DNA from: Konateibacter massiliensis
Lineage (GTDB): Bacteria; Bacillota; Clostridia; Lachnospirales; Lachnospiraceae
Direction: 5' to 3'
NCBI RefSeq assembly: GCF_900184995.1
Contig: NZ_LT860099.1
Span: forward strand, 1,641,931-1,705,930
DNA: 64,000 bases
Part shown: positions 53,799 to 61,994 of the stretch, in pieces
Layout: each line of letters opens with the position of its first letter
Numbering within the stretch: position 1 is the first letter of the stretch
The notes under the pieces: generated by a model
Told to the model about the DNA's origin: nothing
Databases searched by the model: none
The model's input: only the letters and a program-made list of their open reading frames with translations
Program-made: the position numbers and the translations under genes

Positions 53799-54785
53799 TT
53801 ATTCCGCCAATGCTGATATTGTCTGATATTCTTTTAAGTCTGTATACAACTCACCCTTATAAGGATTGCGTTTTGTCTTTTTCCACTTATAAATCATATA
53901 AACCACTACAGCAATGTTAACTGCCAATGATAAAAAGCTAACGATAAAGTATATGGTAGGATTATAGGTAGAGTTTACACGCCATTTTCCAAAATCTTGG
54001 AATAACGGGAAGGTCTGTGCAAACATACACCACAGTGCCAATGTCTGAGCGCGGTGCTGCAGCCATGCTCCCTTACCAACTGTAAATGCACACAAGGTCG
54101 GTGCCAACAGCAGTGCAAATCCACAGTACCATGAATGATGAGGCAGACAGTTATATGTATAAGCGAAGTTCCATAAATCATATGCAAGAATGTAGAACCA
54201 CAGCATATCCGGCCAAATCATATCGCGGCTGCCATCGTTTTTGGTCTTTTTCCTAATCTTAATACCAAACCAGCCTGTAATAATCACAATATTCAAGATT
54301 CCGGCAATTCCATTCATATAGTTCCAAGAGCCGCCCATCAGCATGACAGGTGCATCAGCGGTCATATCCTGAGCCATTACAGCATACTTGCTGCCCACTT
54401 CAAAATCACGTACCACCGCTTCTAAAATGTTGATCGCCAGTATCAACGGTGGGAAGCAAAGGGCTATCTTATTGTCAGCCAATGCCCATTCCTTACCTGT
54501 TTTCTTGTTGGTTCCGCGTACATGGCGGATACACCAGAAACCGATACAACCGGCTGTTGCCGAATACACCTTCGCCAAATGAAACCAGTCTGTGTATGTC
54601 GTTTCTTTCAGTACCGTAAACCACAGCACCGAAAGTACGGCTGGTAATACCACAAAACCCAAAATTCCAGCTACTTTAAATCTGCGGGTAACTTCGTTCA
54701 GCAAAAACAGAATGACAAATACACCAATCCACACCAGCCAAACACTTAGAAACCCTGCACCCTCCTCATAATTAAACTGAAACAT
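53799..54785 (-). CDS. Integral membrane protein (DUF5692-like)
   Basis: A 328-residue protein with about eight membrane helices (for example WLVWIGVFVILFLLNEV, IAGILNIVIITGWFGI, TIYFIVSFLSLAVNIAVVVY). Several conserved aromatic and polar residues lie near the membrane, as in YNCLPHHSWYCGF and FQDFGKWRVNSTYNP. I recall it as resembling DUF5692, a family without known function. It is the first gene of the hypB-flavoprotein-hypA operon. It could transport the substrate or nickel, or pass electrons through the membrane. The SD is AAAGGAGGAAAAGGTT. Its promoter carries the GntR-type operator. Confidence 0.8.
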   Translation of the reverse strand: MFQFNYEEGAGFLSVWLVWIGVFVILFLLNEVTRRFKVAGILGFVVLPAVLSVLWFTVLKETTYTDWFHLAKVYSATAGCIGFWCIRHVRGTNKKTGKEWALADNKIALCFPPLILAINILEAVVRDFEVGSKYAVMAQDMTADAPVMLMGGSWNYMNGIAGILNIVIITGWFGIKIRKKTKNDGSRDMIWPDMLWFYILAYDLWNFAYTYNCLPHHSWYCGFALLLAPTLCAFTVGKGAWLQHRAQTLALWCMFAQTFPLFQDFGKWRVNSTYNPTIYFIVSFLSLAVNIAVVVYMIYKWKKTKRNPYKGELYTDLKEYQTISALAE

Positions 54786-54821
54786 AACCTTTTCCTCCTT
54801 TTAGGAAATATATTTTTTATT

Positions 54822-54881
54822 CTGGTCATACCAGTGGTACAATTATAATTTTATTCTATAAAATTTCATTTGGATTGTCAA
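54822..54881 (-). promoter_or_regulatory. Promoter and GntR-type operator of the nickel/flavoprotein operon
   Basis: TTGACA (54876-54881), 17 bp, TAGAAT (54853-54858). Downstream of the start site is CTGGT-CAT-ACCAG (54822-54834), a perfect 5-bp palindrome. The variant CTGAT-CAT-ACCAG (55131-55143) precedes gntR, differing at one base. Confidence 0.8.
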
Positions 54882-54910
54882 GCATTTATCAAACTTGTTA
54901 TAAATTTGTC

Positions 54911-55010
54911 GTAACAGTTCAGCCCTGCAGAAATGATTATGCAAAATGGCCGTGAGTGCTTGTACTCTAAGGGTCTTTTGTATAATTATTTCTATGGACT
55001 GAACTGTTAC
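54911..55010. mobile_element. IS66-like MITE 1 (100 bp)
   Basis: Perfect 12-bp terminal inverted repeats GTAACAGTTCAG (54911-54922) and CTGAACTGTTAC (54999-55010). Identical 8-bp direct repeats AATTTGTC flank it (54903-54910 and 55011-55018), the mark of target duplication. Internal arms also pair, AGAAATGATTATGCAAAA with TTTTGTATAATTATTTCT (two G-T pairs), so the whole element folds into one hairpin. GTAA ends and 8-bp duplications are features of the IS66 family. No coding capacity. Confidence 0.88.
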
Positions 55011-55064
55011 AATTTGTCTATTTAGGCATATTCTATTGATTTTTATTTGATAGTATGATATTTT

Positions 55065-55115
55065 GTAACTGTTTAGAGTCACGCAGTGTTTTCGTGATTG
55101 ACTCTGAACAGCTAC
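55065..55115. mobile_element. IS66-like MITE 2 (51 bp)
   Basis: Terminal repeats GTAACTGTTTAGAGTCA (55065-55081) and TGACTCTGAACAGCTAC (55099-55115) pair with two mismatches. Identical 8-bp direct repeats GATATTTT flank it (55057-55064 and 55116-55123). The ends resemble those of MITE 1 (GTAAC-A/T-GTTCAG). At 51 bp it is little more than two ends and a short loop. Confidence 0.85.
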
Positions 55116-55130
55116 GATATTTTTTGTTAT

Positions 55131-55143
55131 CTGATCATACCAG
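55131..55143. promoter_or_regulatory. Second GntR-type operator, before gntR
   Basis: CTGATCATACCAG, one base different from the operator at 54822-54834. It suggests autoregulation of gntR. Confidence 0.7.
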
Positions 55144-55180
55144 TTTTGGGAATTATATTGGACTTCAGAAAGGAATACAA

Positions 55181-55891
55181 ATGGACTTTACCAAATTAAA
55201 GGCCCCTACATTAAAAGAACTTTTTGTCAGGGAATTTGAGACTATGATTCTTTCCGGAAAATTGAAAATTGGTGAGAAACTTCCACCCGAACGCGTTCTG
55301 GCTGAACAGATGCAGGTCAGTCGCGCTGTGGTAAACAGTGGAATTGCCGAACTTTCCAGGAAAGGTTTTTTAAAAGTAAAACCCCGTTCCGGCGTATTTG
55401 TAATGGATTATCGCCGCTATGGTACTGTAGAGACACTTCTCTCCATCATGAATTATAACGGCGGACATCTGCGCCCGGACGAGATTCGCTCTATCTTGGA
55501 AATTAAGATGATTGTAGATAAACTGGCCGTAGAATTGTCAGTGGACCGACATACCGACGAGGATATTGCTTCCCTAGAACGCTATTTAGATAAGATGCAG
55601 CGTCAAAACGATAACAGTTCAAAAGCTGCTGATGCCGCCTTCTCTTTTTACCATGAGTTGGCCATGACCAGCCAAAATACGTTGCTTCCCTTAATTTATC
55701 GCTCTTTCCGTGTTCCCGTTACCCATCTCTGGATTAGATTCATCCAAAAATATGGAAATGAAGTTGTCTGCAACAGTGCACGGAAAATCTTAAACGAGGT
55801 GAAAAATCACGATAAAGCTGCAGCCGTGGCATCCGTGGAGAAAGCAATCTCTGCTTCCATCTCCGGCTCCAAGGAAATATACGAGGTTTAA
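55181..55891 (+). CDS. GntR/FadR-family regulator
   Basis: A 236-residue repressor. N-terminal winged helix LKELFVREFETMILSGKLKIGEKLPPERVLAEQMQVSRAVV region (10-60) and a C-terminal FCD-type ligand domain (about 80-230), which in this family binds small carboxylic acids through a metal. ATG 55181-55183 (MDFTKLKAPT) follows AGAAAGGAATACAA; the upstream in-frame extension reads through a MITE and is not coding. It is divergent from the nickel/flavoprotein operon, with matching operators on both sides. The ligand is probably the substrate of that system. Confidence 0.92.
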   Translation: MDFTKLKAPTLKELFVREFETMILSGKLKIGEKLPPERVLAEQMQVSRAVVNSGIAELSRKGFLKVKPRSGVFVMDYRRYGTVETLLSIMNYNGGHLRPDEIRSILEIKMIVDKLAVELSVDRHTDEDIASLERYLDKMQRQNDNSSKAADAAFSFYHELAMTSQNTLLPLIYRSFRVPVTHLWIRFIQKYGNEVVCNSARKILNEVKNHDKAAAVASVEKAISASISGSKEIYEV

Positions 55892-55917
55892 ACTTTTGTC
55901 ATTGCTATCATACAGCC

Positions 55918-55953
55918 AAAAAGTGCCGCTGGAATTTACCAGCGGCACTTTTT
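55918..55953. terminator. Bidirectional terminator
   Basis: AAAAAGTGCCGCTGG and CCAGCGGCACTTTTT form a perfect 15-bp stem (55918-55932, 55939-55953) between convergent gntR and the transporter operon. Confidence 0.93.
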
Positions 55954-56570
55954 TACTTCTCTCTCACGTTTGCAATTTCTTCAAATCTCACTACTCTGGA
56001 ACATATACGCTCAGCCAGCTCAGGGCTGTGTGTTACAACCAGAAGTCCCAAACCTCTTTTTTCAATTATATTCAGCATCATATGCCAAATCTGTGCCTGC
56101 GTTATTACATCCAGCATGGTACTCATTTCATCCGCAATGATAAACTGCGTTTGCGGGCCTAACGCTCTTGCCACACAAAAACGCTGCATTTCTCCCCCTG
56201 ACAATTCGTTGGGATAACGTGTCAGCCATTGTTTTTCAATTCCGATTTCTTCTAAGAAAACCTCGTCAGGGCTCCACGCCTCTGTTAGCGTTTTCTGCAT
56301 CTTCCATCTTGGATTAATCGCTTTTTCAGGGTGCTGATAAATCAGCTGCACAGGGCAATACCCCCCTTTCGGAAGGGCTTTTCCATTAAAAAGCACGCTG
56401 CCGGAAGAAGGTGTCAAATAACCTGCCAAAATCTGAGACAAGGTGCTTTTGCCGCAGCCCGAAGGGCCAATCAGCGCCACCCGTTCCCCTGCTTTAACAT
56501 CAAAATTCACCTGATTTAACACCATATTATGTTTTGTATATTGAAAACTGATATCTTTTGCTTCAAGTAG
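55953..56570 (-). CDS. ABC transporter ATPase, nickel/peptide type, second subunit (NikE/DppF-like)
   Basis: About 205 residues: MLLEAKDISFQYTKHNMVLNQ, Walker A GPSGCGKST, signature ELSGGEMQRFCVARALG, Walker B FIIADEMSTMLD, H-loop VVTHSPELAE. This DEMSTMLD form is typical of the OppF/NikE branch. The ATG (56568-56570) overlaps the preceding ATPase gene by 8 bp. It is shorter than OppF (about 300 residues), as usual for NikE-like subunits, because it lacks the C-terminal oligopeptide extension. Last gene of a five-gene importer operon. Confidence 0.9.
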   Translation of the reverse strand, partial: LLEAKDISFQYTKHNMVLNQVNFDVKAGERVALIGPSGCGKSTLSQILAGYLTPSSGSVLFNGKALPKGGYCPVQLIYQHPEKAINPRWKMQKTLTEAWSPDEVFLEEIGIEKQWLTRYPNELSGGEMQRFCVARALGPQTQFIIADEMSTMLDVITQAQIWHMMLNIIEKRGLGLLVVTHSPELAERICSRVVRFEEIANVREK

Positions 56571-57483
56571 CATGAATACAGCACACCTCTCCTCCTCGTA
56601 GCGGGCGCATAGAAGGACTTTGTTCACAATCCGTCGTTCTTTTGGAACATCTTGGGGCAAACAGGCATCCTTCCGGCAGCTCCCCCGCATATGGCTGCGA
56701 GCCTTCCATAGGTTGAAATCCGTTTTGCGGCATAGCCCTCCATAATGCCTTGGTATACGGGTGGCGCAAAGCATCCATTCCTGCTCTGAAATCTTCTGCC
56801 GCAGCTATCTCAACCGTTGTCCCCGCATAAAAAACAGCGATTCGGTCTGCATAAGCCAACGCAAGATCAATATCATGGGTAATCAGCATAACCCCACGCC
56901 CTTCATCCGCAAGTGAGCGAAAGTGTCCCATAGCTGTCTGTGCAATTTCCTTGCTCAAACCGGGTGTTGGTTCATCCGCTATAATCAGCTTTGCATCGCC
57001 GATTACAGCAGTGGATACCAGAACACGTCTCGCCATTCCTCCGGAAAGCTGAAACGGATACATTTTTTTCACCGTATCTGCCAGTCCATATTTCTTAAAT
57101 ACAGCTTCCTGCTTGTCCTTGCTCCCGCCGTTACCTACTACTTGCTTACCTACCTGCATAAGCGGGTCCAGGTACCCGACCGATTGCGGAACAAGTGCGA
57201 TTTCTTTTCCCCGAAGCAGTTGCTGTTGTTCTCTGGTAAGTTTTTCACCGCAATACAGCATTTCTCCATTTACCCTTGCATTGTCCGGCAAAATCCCCAA
57301 TATAGCATGAGCCAGCAGACTTTTCCCGGCTCCGGATGAGCCGACAACGGCAAGAATTTCTCCTTCTTTAACAGCTACACTTAAATTACTGATTACACTC
57401 ATTTCCTTTTGTTCTAATCCCTGCCCGTACATAAGAAACGAAACCGACAGATCCCGAACATCAAGTATATTGGCTGTACTCAT
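56563..57483 (-). CDS. ABC transporter ATPase, nickel/peptide type, first subunit (NikD/DppD-like)
   Basis: A 306-residue ATPase. Walker A GSSGAGKSLLAH, Q-loop LVPQSVGYLDPLMQVGKQV, signature QLSGGMARRVLVSTAVIG, Walker B LIIADEPTPGLS, H-loop LITHDIDLALAYADRIAVFYAG. The C-terminal Cys-rich segment CLFAPRCSKRTTDCEQSP is the oligopeptide/nickel-ABC C-terminal domain that coordinates an Fe-S cluster or metal in relatives. Start ATG follows AAGGGGGAATTAAG, 12 bp after the permease gene. Confidence 0.93.
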   Translation of the reverse strand: MSTANILDVRDLSVSFLMYGQGLEQKEMSVISNLSVAVKEGEILAVVGSSGAGKSLLAHAILGILPDNARVNGEMLYCGEKLTREQQQLLRGKEIALVPQSVGYLDPLMQVGKQVVGNGGSKDKQEAVFKKYGLADTVKKMYPFQLSGGMARRVLVSTAVIGDAKLIIADEPTPGLSKEIAQTAMGHFRSLADEGRGVMLITHDIDLALAYADRIAVFYAGTTVEIAAAEDFRAGMDALRHPYTKALWRAMPQNGFQPMEGSQPYAGELPEGCLFAPRCSKRTTDCEQSPSMRPLRGGEVCCIHAT

Positions 57484-57495
57484 CTTAATTCCCCC

Positions 57496-58338
57496 TTACT
57501 CCTGTGCACTGGCAGGGTCCAGAAGCAGTTTAATCTGCTCACCCAGTTTGTCAAACAACATTACAACGATAACCAGCATTGCTCCCGGAAATAAGACCAG
57601 CCACCACATTCCGGTGGCAATATGTTTGAGTGCCTCCGATAAAATAATCCCCATAGCAGGCGCATCCACCGGGAGCCCGAATCCCAAGAAAGTCAATCCA
57701 GCTTCGTGTAGGATGGCATGAGGAAACAGTAAAATTAACCCAATTATGAATTGAGGCAGAACATGGGGAACAATATGACGCAATGCAACCTGTACCTTAC
57801 TGACACCAAATTTTCTGGAGGTTTTAACATATTGTGCGTTTCTGACCTGCATGACCTCACCTCGAATTACACGAGTCAGATTGGGCCAGTGTGTTAAGGC
57901 AACACCTATGACAACACCTTTCAGCCCTCCTCCCAGCATAAAGGAAATCAGCATAAGCAAAATCAGATGCGGAACCCCCATGAACAAATCCACGAAATAG
58001 GAAACTGCCTTATCTACCCATCCCCCCGCGGTTGCCGCAAGCAATCCCAGCGCAAGCGCCATAAGAGCACTGACCGTTGCTGCCAGCGTACCGATGAGAA
58101 TACTGGTGGACAGACCTTTCACCGAACGATAAAACATATCTCGTCCCAGATAATCCGTTCCAAAGGGATGTTGGAGGGACGGAACCAGCTTTTTCGCGGA
58201 GTAGTCAGGCGCATAGAGTTCCGGGTTCATAACAATTCCGGCTACAGAAATGATTACAAGCAGCAATACAATGGCACATGCCAAGACCACGGTCTTTGTT
58301 CTCCGATTCATTTTGTACTTAATTCTGCAATATTTCAT
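57496..58338 (-). CDS. ABC transporter permease, nickel/peptide type (NikC/DppC-like)
   Basis: A 280-residue inner-membrane permease. N-terminal helix (VVLACAIVLLLVIISVAGIV), HPFGTDYLGRDMFYRSVKGLSTSI (typical DppC/NikC block), and EAA loop VRNAQYVKTSRKFGVSKVQVALRHIVPHVLP. ATG 58336-58338 overlaps the NikB-like stop as ATGA, with GGAGG upstream; the longer in-frame frame starting at 58431 has no SD. Pairs with the NikB-like permease. Confidence 0.93.
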   Translation of the reverse strand: MKYCRIKYKMNRRTKTVVLACAIVLLLVIISVAGIVMNPELYAPDYSAKKLVPSLQHPFGTDYLGRDMFYRSVKGLSTSILIGTLAATVSALMALALGLLAATAGGWVDKAVSYFVDLFMGVPHLILLMLISFMLGGGLKGVVIGVALTHWPNLTRVIRGEVMQVRNAQYVKTSRKFGVSKVQVALRHIVPHVLPQFIIGLILLFPHAILHEAGLTFLGFGLPVDAPAMGIILSEALKHIATGMWWLVLFPGAMLVIVVMLFDKLGEQIKLLLDPASAQE

Positions 58339-59318
58339 CCTAGTTTTCCTCCCTCTCGAATCTGAGGATCCAGTATTCCGTAAAGAAGGTTTGCAATCAA
58401 ATTGCCGGCAAATACAAATATAACAGAACATAGTGCTATACCGAGCAGTAAGGGAACATCCCCCTTTAAACCGGCGGCACTTACAGCGCTGCCCAATCCG
58501 GGGTAGGAAAATACATTCTCTGCAAGCACACTTCCTCCAAACAGCTCACTGAACGATGCAAACTGCAGCGTTACGGCAGGAATAGCAATATTTCTTAGTC
58601 CATGCCTTTTTATTATGCTCCATTTACTTTCCCCGCGTGCCCTGGCAAATAGCACATAATCTGTTTTTAAAATATCGATAATCTTTTGTCTGGTATGTAA
58701 TGCTATACTGGAAATTCCGGTAATACTCAGCGTGAAGGCAGGCAATATCAGATGATGAAGCCGCTCTAAGAAAGTCACCTCACTCGATAGCTTTCCGATG
58801 GGTACGGACAGCCCGATGGGAAACCAACCCAGTTTTACGGAAAACAGCATCAAAAGCAATAACCCAATCCAGAACGTGGGTGTGGAGGACAGTACAAAAC
58901 AAAAGGTTTTCACACACTTATCAAAAAAACTCCCCTGCGTCGCTCCGGATATAACACCCAGAAAAAATCCAAGCACGCCGGATATCAGCCACGCCACCGC
59001 CATCAACGTAAGTGAAGCAAGAAAACGACTGCCTAAAATCTGCGCCACCGGCATTTGATAGGTAATAGAAGTTCCCATATCTCCATGCATCAGGTTAGAG
59101 AGCCATGTAACGTAACGTTCGACCGGCGTCTTATTCAGCCCCCAATGTTTGGCGACATTTTCTCTTTGTTCCTGAGATACATTGGATTCGGCACCTACAT
59201 ATGCATCCACCGGATCAATGGGAGAAGAAATAACTAATAAAAATGTAACAATGCTAACCCCGACTAATAAGAGTATCATCCGAAACATAGTATTGATTAC
59301 ATGCTTTAAAAGTGGATT
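58335..59318 (-). CDS. ABC transporter permease, nickel/peptide type (NikB/DppB-like)
   Basis: A 327-residue permease: MNPLLKHVINTMFRMILLLVGVSIVTFLLV, the signature P-x-D (SSPIDPVDAYVG), LNKTPVERYVTWLSNLMHGDMGTSI, and the EAA loop LFARARGESKWSIIKRHGLRNIAIP. ATG 59316-59318 follows GGAGATAAATTCA; in-frame codons further upstream overlap the binding-protein gene. It forms the membrane pore with the NikC-like subunit. Confidence 0.93.
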   Translation of the reverse strand, partial: NPLLKHVINTMFRMILLLVGVSIVTFLLVISSPIDPVDAYVGAESNVSQEQRENVAKHWGLNKTPVERYVTWLSNLMHGDMGTSITYQMPVAQILGSRFLASLTLMAVAWLISGVLGFFLGVISGATQGSFFDKCVKTFCFVLSSTPTFWIGLLLLMLFSVKLGWFPIGLSVPIGKLSSEVTFLERLHHLILPAFTLSITGISSIALHTRQKIIDILKTDYVLFARARGESKWSIIKRHGLRNIAIPAVTLQFASFSELFGGSVLAENVFSYPGLGSAVSAAGLKGDVPLLLGIALCSVIFVFAGNLIANLLYGILDPQIREGGKLG

Positions 59319-59326
59319 CATTGAAT

Positions 59327-60970
59327 TTATCTCCAGTCTTTTGTAAATGTCCATTCATTTAAGTTCTGAATAACCGGTGCTCCGTGGCCATGAGGATGAA
59401 TTCTTTGTGTGCCAAGGTCTAAACCGTCTCGTACAAAATATGTATGATCAATATTGACCAGCCAGATATAAGGAAAGTCAACATTTGCTCCAGTATCACC
59501 GTCATACTGCGCTTTTTTACAGAGCTCAATCGCCTCATCCTCTGAAGTAGCTGCAATCATTGCCTCCAGATATTGGTCGACCGTAGAATTGAAATACATA
59601 GCAGAATTACTTAAATTTACCACATCAACTCCTGAAAAAGAAGAATGAAACGCATTGTAAACGTCGATGAAGCTGTAATCTCCGGTGCCGATACAAGTTG
59701 GCACATTTCTGACAATCTGCTTGCAGGTTGTCCAGTCAAGAGCGTCGGCAATTATATTGATTCCAAGAGGCTTCGCGCTTTCACTGAGAGCAACTGCTAA
59801 ATTATAGCGTTGTAAATCATCGGTGCGGCCGGTGATATGGAATTCACACTTAAGTCCATTCTTTTCACGGATACCGTCGCCGTCCGTATCCACCCATCCT
59901 GCTTCTTCCAACAGGGCTTTTGCCTCTTCAACCTGCCCATCCGTGAGTCCTGGCTCCTCATTTGCCCATGGCAAGCCTTCGAAGCGTACCCAACTAGGGG
60001 TCCCGATTCCATTGAGGGCATTATCAATAATTTCCTGACGGCTGATGCCGATATTCAATGCTCTTCTGACCGCAGGATCTGAAGTAACGTCATTACCGAC
60101 CGTTTCACCTGCCGCATTTACAGTTTCCGGAATGCAAGGTAAATTAAATCCCCGGTTATCGGAAGTTTTGATTGTTTCAATATGCATACCTTCAACAGGC
60201 TCTTTTGCATATTCCGGATTTACCATAACCAAATCCAACTGACCGGACTTTGCGGCAGCAAGTGCCGTCTCCTCATCAATACTCAAGAAAGTAATTTGCT
60301 TAAACTGCGATTTCGTTCCGTAGTAATATTCATTTGGTTCTACAATAAGCTGCTGCCCCACGTCCAACTGCTTTACCTTGAAAGGTCCGGTTCCAATCGG
60401 ATTCGATGCATAGGTATCGTTATATGCATGTTCCGGTACAATTCCAAGTAATGCTACCGTGCGGGTAAATGGAGAATACGCCTTATTCAAGGTAAACTGT
60501 ACCTGATTGCCGTCAATAACTTCCGCTTTCTCGAGCATTGTCAAATCCACGCTGGAACCGCTGTTCTTAGCCGTATTAAATGTAAATACCACATCTTCCG
60601 GCTTCAGTCCCTGCCCGTCAGAAAACTTGACGTCGTCTCTAATCGTAAACGTATAAATCAGTCCATCCTCACTTACTTGATAGTCTGTGGCTAAGTCGCA
60701 TTCTGTCTTTACGTCTGTGGTTATTTTCAAAAGCGAGGTATGAAACAAACCATATCCATAAGTACCGTAACCCATGCATGGGTCAAAATTACCGTCATCA
60801 AAACCACTGCCAACCGAAATGGTAAGAGAATCTTGTATCTCTGAAGAGGAAGCCTCAGTTGCTGATGTAACGGATGCCTCTTTTTTATTTGTATTGCTTG
60901 TGCAACCTGTCAATGTGGTTAATGCTACTGTTGATAGAAATAATAGCATCGTTAGTTTTTTTGTATTCAT
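59327..60970 (-). CDS. Nickel/peptide-type substrate-binding lipoprotein (NikA-like, SBP family 5)
   Basis: A 547-residue extracellular lipoprotein (lipobox LTGC about residue 22, MNTKKLTMLLFLSTVAL signal) of the SBP_bac_5 family. It contains RDDVKFSDGQGLKPEDVVFTFN, NPIGTGPFKVKQL and DVVNLSN segments. Family members bind peptides, nickel or nickel-chelates. In this context (HypA, HypB, NikDE-like ATPases) nickel or a nickelophore is the favoured ligand, but that rests on neighbourhood. ATG 60968-60970 follows TGGAGGGTGT. First gene of the importer operon, with its own promoter at 61032-61060. Confidence 0.9.
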   Translation of the reverse strand: MNTKKLTMLLFLSTVALTTLTGCTSNTNKKEASVTSATEASSSEIQDSLTISVGSGFDDGNFDPCMGYGTYGYGLFHTSLLKITTDVKTECDLATDYQVSEDGLIYTFTIRDDVKFSDGQGLKPEDVVFTFNTAKNSGSSVDLTMLEKAEVIDGNQVQFTLNKAYSPFTRTVALLGIVPEHAYNDTYASNPIGTGPFKVKQLDVGQQLIVEPNEYYYGTKSQFKQITFLSIDEETALAAAKSGQLDLVMVNPEYAKEPVEGMHIETIKTSDNRGFNLPCIPETVNAAGETVGNDVTSDPAVRRALNIGISRQEIIDNALNGIGTPSWVRFEGLPWANEEPGLTDGQVEEAKALLEEAGWVDTDGDGIREKNGLKCEFHITGRTDDLQRYNLAVALSESAKPLGINIIADALDWTTCKQIVRNVPTCIGTGDYSFIDVYNAFHSSFSGVDVVNLSNSAMYFNSTVDQYLEAMIAATSEDEAIELCKKAQYDGDTGANVDFPYIWLVNIDHTYFVRDGLDLGTQRIHPHGHGAPVIQNLNEWTFTKDWR

Positions 60971-61031
60971 ACACCCTCCATATTTTGTTTTACTTTTTGA
61001 AATCAAATGGTTATAATTTCAAACAGGTTTC

Positions 61032-61060
61032 ATTATACATGACATAAATGTTCAATACAA
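61032..61060 (-). promoter_or_regulatory. Promoter of the nickel/peptide-type transporter
   Basis: TTGTAT (61055-61060), 17-bp spacer, TATAAT (61032-61037) on the minus strand, followed by the leader of the binding-protein gene. Confidence 0.72.
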
Positions 61061-61189
61061 GCCCTATATTTCTTGCCCCAATTTCCGCCCCAGCTTCTTC
61101 TAAACACAGCACAATACAAAATCTATTTTTTTTTAAATCACCATTATATAAAAAAAGCTGATAACACATTACTTATATTTACTACTAAT

Positions 61190-61219
61190 AAAAAATGACT
61201 CAGAAGCGAGTCATTTTTT
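61190..61219. terminator. Terminator of the secreted-protein gene
   Basis: AAAAAATGACTC and GAGTCATTTTTT (61190-61201, 61208-61219) pair perfectly, with A/T tracts on both sides. Confidence 0.9.
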
Positions 61220-61320
61220 ATTGTACTATATTTTTTATAATATTAAAAACTACTTTCCATTATATGTATAATAATCTTATGTCATAATCTATCCGATGAT
61301 TTCTTAATTTTATTATTGTA

Positions 61321-61863
61321 TTACATCTGATAGGATACATTAATATCATTGTCGGAACCGGTAACGGTTCCCTTTAACCAGCATGTACCAGTGAAAATAC
61401 CACCATATCCGGTTACATCAAATTCTAATTTCCCATAGCTTGAACTTCTAGTCAAAGAAGTATTGTCATATGTACCGCCTATTACTAAAATCCATTTATC
61501 ATACACGGAAGTACACTTATTTCCACTTACATCCATGTAAAAATAACAATTTAATACTCCGGACGTATAGGACACTTTCCATGAGGTGGTAGATGCTGCA
61601 GCTTTTAAGAGTAAGCCAGATGTTGTGCTTTTTTCTACCTGCTCAATGGAAATAGTATACTCCTCTCCATTCTTATCAATACCCGTATAGGATTGATTTG
61701 GATTTTCTTTAAGATTCTCAAAACTGATTGTCCCAGCGGCTGTTACACCAGTCGTATCTGAAACATCTGTTGGTTCGGCTGCGAAAGCAGGTAAAGCTGA
61801 AAATGCAAAAATAGCCATTGTAGATACTAAACCTAAAATTTTTCTCTTAATACTTTTTGTCAT
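61321..61863 (-). CDS. Secreted protein of unknown function (DUF5626-like)
   Basis: A 180-residue protein with a clear signal peptide (MTKSIKRKILGLVSTMAIF, cleavage near AFA-AEP, residue 28). The mature part has a short linker and a beta-rich domain of about 100 residues: WKVSYTSGVLNCYFYMDVSGNKCTSVYDKW, SYGKLEFDVTGYGGIFTGTCWLKGTV. Two cysteines (LNC and GTC) could form a disulfide. It resembles small DUF5626-type secreted Firmicute proteins, from memory only. The SD is AAGGAGGAAAAGAATT. An upstream XRE/membrane gene faces the same way. Confidence 0.75.
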   Translation of the reverse strand: MTKSIKRKILGLVSTMAIFAFSALPAFAAEPTDVSDTTGVTAAGTISFENLKENPNQSYTGIDKNGEEYTISIEQVEKSTTSGLLLKAAASTTSWKVSYTSGVLNCYFYMDVSGNKCTSVYDKWILVIGGTYDNTSLTRSSSYGKLEFDVTGYGGIFTGTCWLKGTVTGSDNDINVSYQM

Positions 61864-61994
61864 AATTCTTTTCCTCCTTCAATGTAGATAGTTTTGATAG
61901 TTTTTATATAAGCAAAATAATAGATTATTAACACATAAAAATCACCCCCCTTACAAAGTGTTTTATATATTAGTTCATTCTCCCCACATACACG

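Larger units (their letters stand above)
54786..55180. other. Divergent control region carrying two MITEs and two GntR-type operators
   Basis: A 395-bp gap between the membrane protein gene (minus) and gntR (plus). It holds the minus-strand promoter (54853-54881), the operators at 54822-54834 and 55131-55143, and two short transposable elements (54911-55010 and 55065-55115). No clear plus-strand promoter remains visible before gntR, perhaps because the second element split it. Confidence 0.8.
61007..61320. other. Intergenic region before the nickel-type transporter operon
   Basis: No gene. It holds the transporter promoter (61032-61060), an AT-rich stretch and the terminator of the secreted-protein gene (61190-61219). 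I see no riboswitch-like conserved block and no clear NikR palindrome. Confidence 0.6.

Noticed and set aside
55055-55180. N-terminal extension of the GntR protein (42 codons)
   Set aside because: It reads through MITE 2 and an operator and has no SD; the ATG at 55181 has one and begins the normal domain.
56571-56774. 68-codon N-terminal extension of the second importer ATPase
   Set aside because: It overlaps the previous ATPase gene in another frame and lacks domain similarity; the ATPase fold starts at MLLEAKDISF.
55953-60970. Oligopeptide transporter as the sole reading of the five-gene importer
   Set aside because: Not excluded, but the short second ATPase and the hypAB neighbourhood favour a nickel or nickel-chelate importer; recorded as NikABCDE-type without gene symbols.
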